Assembly: GCA_029248665.1 (NCBI GenBank)
Contig: JAQWIW010000020.1
Location: 1 to 64,000, forward strand
Reading direction: 5' to 3'
DNA length: 64,000 nt
Origin: Opitutia bacterium
GTDB lineage: Bacteria > Verrucomicrobiota > Verrucomicrobiia > Opitutales > Coraliomargaritaceae
In this document: one piece after another, positions 59,787 to 64,000 of the stretch
Position numbering within the stretch: the first letter of the stretch is position 1
Layout: each line of letters starts with the position of its first letter
Translations under genes and position numbers: made by a program
Notes under the pieces: model-generated
Database searches by the model: none
What the model saw: only the letters and a program-made list of their open reading frames with translations
What the model was told of the DNA's origin: nothing

Positions 59787-61928
59787 TTAATAGGCAATAA
59801 GTTCTAAGCCGATGTCAAAGCTAAGATCTTCGTCTCTGCGTTGATCTTTTCTATAATTGATCGAATAAGTCGTTCTCCAATTAGTATTAGAAATTCTATG
59901 AATCCCTAATTTAAATCTAGATATCGTGTCATTCTTCAAATCCGCCCAAAGAATCGAAGTAAAGTGTGTGTTCTCATCGAGTTTATAGAGGTAATCAAGG
60001 CTAATTTGATCAGCATATTCTTTTTTAAAATATGAGCTTAATCCTAGTTCCCAAAATAAGCTACTTTTTAGAACTAGTCTGGAGTAATTTTCAACCAAGC
60101 TTAATGATTGGCTTTTTAATCGTGAGGCCATTTCGAATTTTAACCAGGGTGCAGGGTTGATTTTAAATTCTATCCACAATGCATTTTTTTCAGATACAGT
60201 ATCATTAGGATTTCGATTTTCGTATCTATGATAGAAGTCGCTGATTAAGTGTAACTCCATTATATTTCTTGATCCGTAAGAATCTAGCTTTGTTTGAAAA
60301 TAGTTATTTAGACTTAAGCGAGTAAGCGAAAGAGTATTGATTTGATCTAGGTTTCTATAATCTATTAAAGAGGTAGAGGGCTTAGAAAACAGAAATGTGG
60401 GGCTTAATTCGGTTGGTTTATATGCGTTTAGACTATTGCTGTCTGATGAATTTATACGATTAAAGCTTAATGATGGTTTAAAAAGATGCCTCAGCTCTTT
60501 AATTTTCCATAATCGATTCCTTGTGGGGTATACTGCTTGGTATTGGCTACTTATTTCTAAACCATAAAGGATGAAATTGTAGTTTTGATTATAAGGGTCT
60601 AGAGATGAGTCATTGGACGATAGATTGGTGGAATATTGGAATCCTCGATATTCTAACTTTGGGGATATTTTAAGCCATTTTTTATAATTATAATTATCGT
60701 ATATCCCGTAATTTACATCCAATACATCGTATTTAAGTGAGCTTATTTGATTATATACAGATGGATCAATCGAAGATTCTTCAATCTGAGCATAAGTTAT
60801 ATTTGCATAATGAAATAAGGGAGATTGGAAAATCTGATGAGGGAAATAATTAAAACTAAGCTCAGGTAGGCGTTCTCGTGTTTGAGAAAAATTATCATTT
60901 TCAAAGTGAGCAAATGTACTCAATCCAAAATTATTGGTTATGTAAGATGCTTCAAAGAAGTTAAGCGGAAATTGATTTTCAGTATAAAGCTTTTCCTTGA
61001 AATCACGAGTCACTTCAGAATCGGATAGATGGTTCGTTTGGAGGGTGACAAATAGTTTGTTTTTGTGGATTATTTTTTTCTGTGCTAAAAGAAAATCTCG
61101 CTCCTTATCAATTGCTTGATTAGCAATATCTACATCTGTTGTGCCCTTGTCATTTATATAGCCAGAGCTAATGGCTCCTGAAATTAAAGTATTTTCGCCT
61201 GCTTTATAGTACTGAACTGTTGGGCCCCATAAAGTGCCTCTGTTGGAATAATAGTCTAAATTTAAGCCAACTCTAAGCCAGTCGTAGATTGGAAAAAGTG
61301 ATAGAGTTTGCAGATAGCTACCATATTCGCCGTCATGACCAACACGCGTATCTAGTAAATAGGGGTTACTGCCTAAATTATATTTGATTTTTGGAAAGTA
61401 AAATATCGGAACTTTTCCTATTCTCAGGAAAGTATTTTTAAAGATAATTTCTTTATCATCTGTATCATTTGCTATGGTGACTATTTCAGCTTTTAGATTA
61501 GGGCTAAGAGGGTGAGGATCTCCATAATATAAAATTCCATGATTAAATCTAATTTTATCTTCGGTACCGCCACCACTTTTTGCTGTTACATAATAGGGCC
61601 ATCCTCCGTATTTTATATTACTAATGGAGAATGTTTTACTTTCTACATTAAGAGCAAAATCATCTGAAAGTAATCTATGATTCTCGGAGACAAAGTTAAT
61701 ATTACCACGGGCATTTAATAAGTTATAATTTTTATAATAAGTAATAACATCTGCCTTTAAGCGAATATTTTGAAAATCAAAAGTGGCTTCATTGCTAGCG
61801 ACTAATTTTTGTGTAACTTCGTCAAATTCAATTGGATTAATTGAGCTTAGCTCTGGGAGATTTGCCCAAACCCCTACCGCTGAAGTTATGTAAAGAAACA
61901 GAGCCGCATATAGTTTATTAAATAGCAC
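59787..61928 (-). CDS. LptD-like LPS assembly outer membrane protein
   Basis: A 713-residue protein that probably inserts lipopolysaccharide into the outer leaflet. It has a signal peptide (residues 1-22), an OstA/LptA-like N-domain (FQNIRLKADVITYYKNYNLLNARGNINFVSENHRLLSDDF, about 52-130) and a long C-terminal beta-barrel rich in aromatic and Asn/Ser residues ending DEDLSFDIGLELIAY. It is shorter than E. coli LptD (784). It is divergent from glgB and leads scpA. Confidence 0.85.
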   Translation of the reverse strand: MLFNKLYAALFLYITSAVGVWANLPELSSINPIEFDEVTQKLVASNEATFDFQNIRLKADVITYYKNYNLLNARGNINFVSENHRLLSDDFALNVESKTFSISNIKYGGWPYYVTAKSGGGTEDKIRFNHGILYYGDPHPLSPNLKAEIVTIANDTDDKEIIFKNTFLRIGKVPIFYFPKIKYNLGSNPYLLDTRVGHDGEYGSYLQTLSLFPIYDWLRVGLNLDYYSNRGTLWGPTVQYYKAGENTLISGAISSGYINDKGTTDVDIANQAIDKERDFLLAQKKIIHKNKLFVTLQTNHLSDSEVTRDFKEKLYTENQFPLNFFEASYITNNFGLSTFAHFENDNFSQTRERLPELSFNYFPHQIFQSPLFHYANITYAQIEESSIDPSVYNQISSLKYDVLDVNYGIYDNYNYKKWLKISPKLEYRGFQYSTNLSSNDSSLDPYNQNYNFILYGLEISSQYQAVYPTRNRLWKIKELRHLFKPSLSFNRINSSDSNSLNAYKPTELSPTFLFSKPSTSLIDYRNLDQINTLSLTRLSLNNYFQTKLDSYGSRNIMELHLISDFYHRYENRNPNDTVSEKNALWIEFKINPAPWLKFEMASRLKSQSLSLVENYSRLVLKSSLFWELGLSSYFKKEYADQISLDYLYKLDENTHFTSILWADLKNDTISRFKLGIHRISNTNWRTTYSINYRKDQRRDEDLSFDIGLELIAY

Positions 61929-62039
61929 GCTTTTATTTATGGGTTAGCATCGAGTTTCGACAAGAAATTTATTTAAAAGAAATGAATATAATATGATTTT
62001 AAATAGTGACTTCTTTCAAGAATAGCGTAGTTAAACGAT

Positions 62040-64000
62040 ATGCGAATTAAAGAAGATGATTTTGAGGCATTAATTGGTGCATTTTGTTCTAACTCGCATT
62101 CACTATTAGGGATGCATCGTGTGCCTAAGACCTCGGAGCAGGGGAAAGACGAACTAATTGTTCGGGCGTTTTTACCAAATGCAGAAGAATGTTCAGTAGT
62201 GAAATTAGGCAAATTACCTAAAAAGGGTCAATTATCCTCTCGAAAAGAAGTTTCGCTACACCCTTTAGAGCGCCTGGGTAATAGCGATGTGTTTGAGGCT
62301 GTATTAAGCGGAGAATCTGAATTTTTTCCTTACCAGCTTAAAGTTTTCTATAATAATGGTATGACACACCAATTTTATGACCCGTATAGTTTTCTACCTA
62401 CTATTTCGGAAGAATCCTTATACCTTTTCAATGAAGGAAAAGATCGTTTTATCCACAATAAATTAGGCGCAAATTTTCAAACAGTTGATGGTATCAATGG
62501 GGTATCTTTTTCCGTTTGGGCTCCTTCTGCAAAGAGGGTATCGCTTGTAGGTGATTTTAATTTTTGGGATGGACGTTGCCACATGATGAGAGGGCTTGGC
62601 TCTTCGGGCATTTGGGAAATATTTATTCCTGGGCTATCTGAAGGAGTGAAATATAAGTTTGAAATTTTAGGCGAAGGTGGGGTGCCTTTTTTGAAAACAG
62701 ATCCTTACGGCAAGTATTTTGAGTCTCCGCCACATAACGCTTCTATTACTTATGATACTCATAATTATAACTGGAATGATCAGAAATGGATAAATAAACG
62801 GGAAAGCGTGAATTGGAAAAATGCACCTTGTTCAATTTATGAAATGCATTTGGGTTCTTGGAAACGAAAGATTGAAGACGCAAATCGCCCTTTATCTTAT
62901 CGAGAAATTGCAGATGAATTAATTCCCTATTTGAAAGACATGGAATTCACGCATGTTGAATTTATGCCTTTAGCGGAACATCCTTTTGATGGCTCTTGGG
63001 GTTATCAAGTCACTGGTTTTTTTGCTCCGACTCAACGATTTGGAAGTCCTGAGGATTTTAAATATCTGGTAGATCAACTGCATCAAAATGATATTGGAGT
63101 GATTATGGATTGGGTGCCTGCGCATTTTCCTGAAGATCGCTTTGCTTTAGCCCGATTTGATGAAACTGCACTTTATGAGCATGAGGACCCTCGACAAGGT
63201 AAGCATCAAGATTGGGGTACTTTGATATTTAATTATGAGCGATGTGAAGTTAAATCATTTTTGATTTCAAACGCACTTGCTTGGTTTGAGCATTTTCACA
63301 TTGACGGATTAAGAGTGGATGCAGTGGCTTCAATGTTATACCTTGATTACTCCCGAAAAGAAGGTGAATGGGTTCCGAATAAATATGGAGGTAGAGAAAA
63401 TGTTGATGCCATCTATTTCTTGCGAGAAGTGAATGATGAAGTTCATAAATATTATCCAGGAGCATTGATGATTGCAGAGGAATCAACCTCATTTGACGGA
63501 GTATCTCAAAATACAGAATCAGGGGGCTTAGGCTTTGATTTCAAATGGAATATGGGATGGATGAATGATATGTTGCACTATATGCAAAAAGATCCGATTT
63601 ATCGAAAGTATGAACACCATCATTTGACTTTTGGTATGCTATATCAATTCAGCGAATCATTTGTTCAAGTATTCTCACATGACGAAGTTGTTCATGGAAA
63701 GTGCTCAATGCTTTCAAAAATGCCCGGTGATTCTATTTCGGCTAAAGCAAATCAACTAAGAGCTCTTTATGGCTTTATGTGGCTATGGCCAGGTAAGAAG
63801 ACTTTATTCATGGGCTGTGAATTTGGTCAGTCTAAAGAATGGAACTATTCACAAAGTTTAGATTGGCATTTATTAGAATACCCCGACCACCAAGGAATTC
63901 AGTCTGTCGTCCGTGATTTAAATAAATTATACTTAAATACTCCAGGCTTAGCAAATGGAGATGTCGATTCACGCTGTTTTGAATGGCTTGCATGTGCCGA
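62040..64000 (+). CDS. glgB: 1,4-alpha-glucan branching enzyme (partial, 3' end outside window)
   Basis: Creates alpha-1,6 branches in glycogen. The frame starts at ATG 62040 and stays open to the window end (about 653 codons seen of an expected ~720-750). It has an N-terminal carbohydrate-binding module (FSVWAPSAKRVSLVGDFNFWDGRCHMM near 158), then a GH13 barrel: HVEFMPLAEHPFDGSWGYQVTGFFAPT near 305-330, nucleophile Asp in HIDGLRVDAVASMLYLDY near 426, acid/base Glu in LMIAEEST near 479 and FSHDEVVHGK near 546. It is divergent from the lptD operon. I extended the call beyond the listed ORFs by reading the sequence directly. Confidence 0.93.
   Translation, partial: MRIKEDDFEALIGAFCSNSHSLLGMHRVPKTSEQGKDELIVRAFLPNAEECSVVKLGKLPKKGQLSSRKEVSLHPLERLGNSDVFEAVLSGESEFFPYQLKVFYNNGMTHQFYDPYSFLPTISEESLYLFNEGKDRFIHNKLGANFQTVDGINGVSFSVWAPSAKRVSLVGDFNFWDGRCHMMRGLGSSGIWEIFIPGLSEGVKYKFEILGEGGVPFLKTDPYGKYFESPPHNASITYDTHNYNWNDQKWINKRESVNWKNAPCSIYEMHLGSWKRKIEDANRPLSYREIADELIPYLKDMEFTHVEFMPLAEHPFDGSWGYQVTGFFAPTQRFGSPEDFKYLVDQLHQNDIGVIMDWVPAHFPEDRFALARFDETALYEHEDPRQGKHQDWGTLIFNYERCEVKSFLISNALAWFEHFHIDGLRVDAVASMLYLDYSRKEGEWVPNKYGGRENVDAIYFLREVNDEVHKYYPGALMIAEESTSFDGVSQNTESGGLGFDFKWNMGWMNDMLHYMQKDPIYRKYEHHHLTFGMLYQFSESFVQVFSHDEVVHGKCSMLSKMPGDSISAKANQLRALYGFMWLWPGKKTLFMGCEFGQSKEWNYSQSLDWHLLEYPDHQGIQSVVRDLNKLYLNTPGLANGDVDSRCFEWLACA

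Noticed and set aside
1-64000. tRNA, rRNA, CRISPR arrays, insertion sequences, prophage
   Set aside because: I looked for tRNA-like cloverleafs in the gaps, regularly spaced repeats, transposase motifs and phage structural genes and saw none. A tRNA scan and repeat search would settle it.

Overview
The window is an AT-rich, gene-dense stretch of chromosome from a Gram-negative bacterium, most likely a marine member of the Verrucomicrobiota (Opitutae/Puniceicoccales-like). This rests on gene content, since no rRNA is present. An outer membrane is implied by LpxB, an LptD-like protein, Lol transporter parts and TolQ/TolR-type proteins. Verrucomicrobial or PVC flavour comes from the DUF1800/DUF1501 pair with a PEP-CTERM protein, a TIGR03790 protein, a sulfatase with a Tat-exported Gfo/Idh protein, and a nickel superoxide dismutase. 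I see no tRNA, rRNA, CRISPR array, insertion sequence or prophage. Most start codons that I inspected have A/T-rich leaders without a clear Shine-Dalgarno sequence.

Layout. 1-3.1 kb: small membrane protein, RG-tailed DEAD-box helicase, DUF2256 and TIGR03643 small proteins, and an RRM RNA-binding protein. 3.5-8.2 kb: DUF1800, DUF1501 and PEP-CTERM operon of secreted proteins. 8.3-14.5 kb: Cys-rich mini-protein, MFS transporter/sulfatase/oxidoreductase operon, secreted cyclophilin, aldo/keto reductase. 14.5-16.1 kb: a transcription unit of two small hydrophobic paralogues with its own promoter and terminator, then an AT-rich gap and an orphan membrane protein. 16.1-24.3 kb: mdh, DAHP synthase, ygfZ, HU, leuCD, ExbB/ExbD, methyltransferase and an acidic orphan. 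24.5-33.5 kb: pyrD, lipA-lipB-parC, sodN, parE-SPFH, queG. 33.6-42.5 kb: DUF805, pdxA, orphan, ErpA/IscA-type protein, infC, TIGR03790, cysC-cysD-cysN, lpxB. 42.5-48.9 kb: hemF-hemE-hemY, SDR, ybaB-recR, fructose-bisphosphate aldolase. 49-55 kb: lolC/E-lolD-DUF721, a structured intergenic region, rpsA, an ArsR-methyltransferase fusion and a second methyltransferase. 55-64 kb: arginine-phosphatase-like gene, purD, mpl, trxA, small orphan, scpA, lptD, and glgB running off the end.

The genes are mainly core metabolism: leucine, aromatic, pyrimidine, purine, heme, lipoate, B6, queuosine and sulfate activation, plus envelope biogenesis and chromosome maintenance (Topo IV, ScpA, RecR, YbaB, HU). 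The accessory content is in the first 16 kb. The most notable observations are: the tandem small double-membrane-span proteins; a Ni-SOD whose nickel-binding His directly follows a secretion-like leader; a possible ~90-nt small RNA and further hairpins upstream of rpsA; an eight-unit CTRA repeat that puts a stop codon every 4 bp after the 64-aa gene; and intrinsic terminators that lie inside the 3' ends of convergent coding regions.
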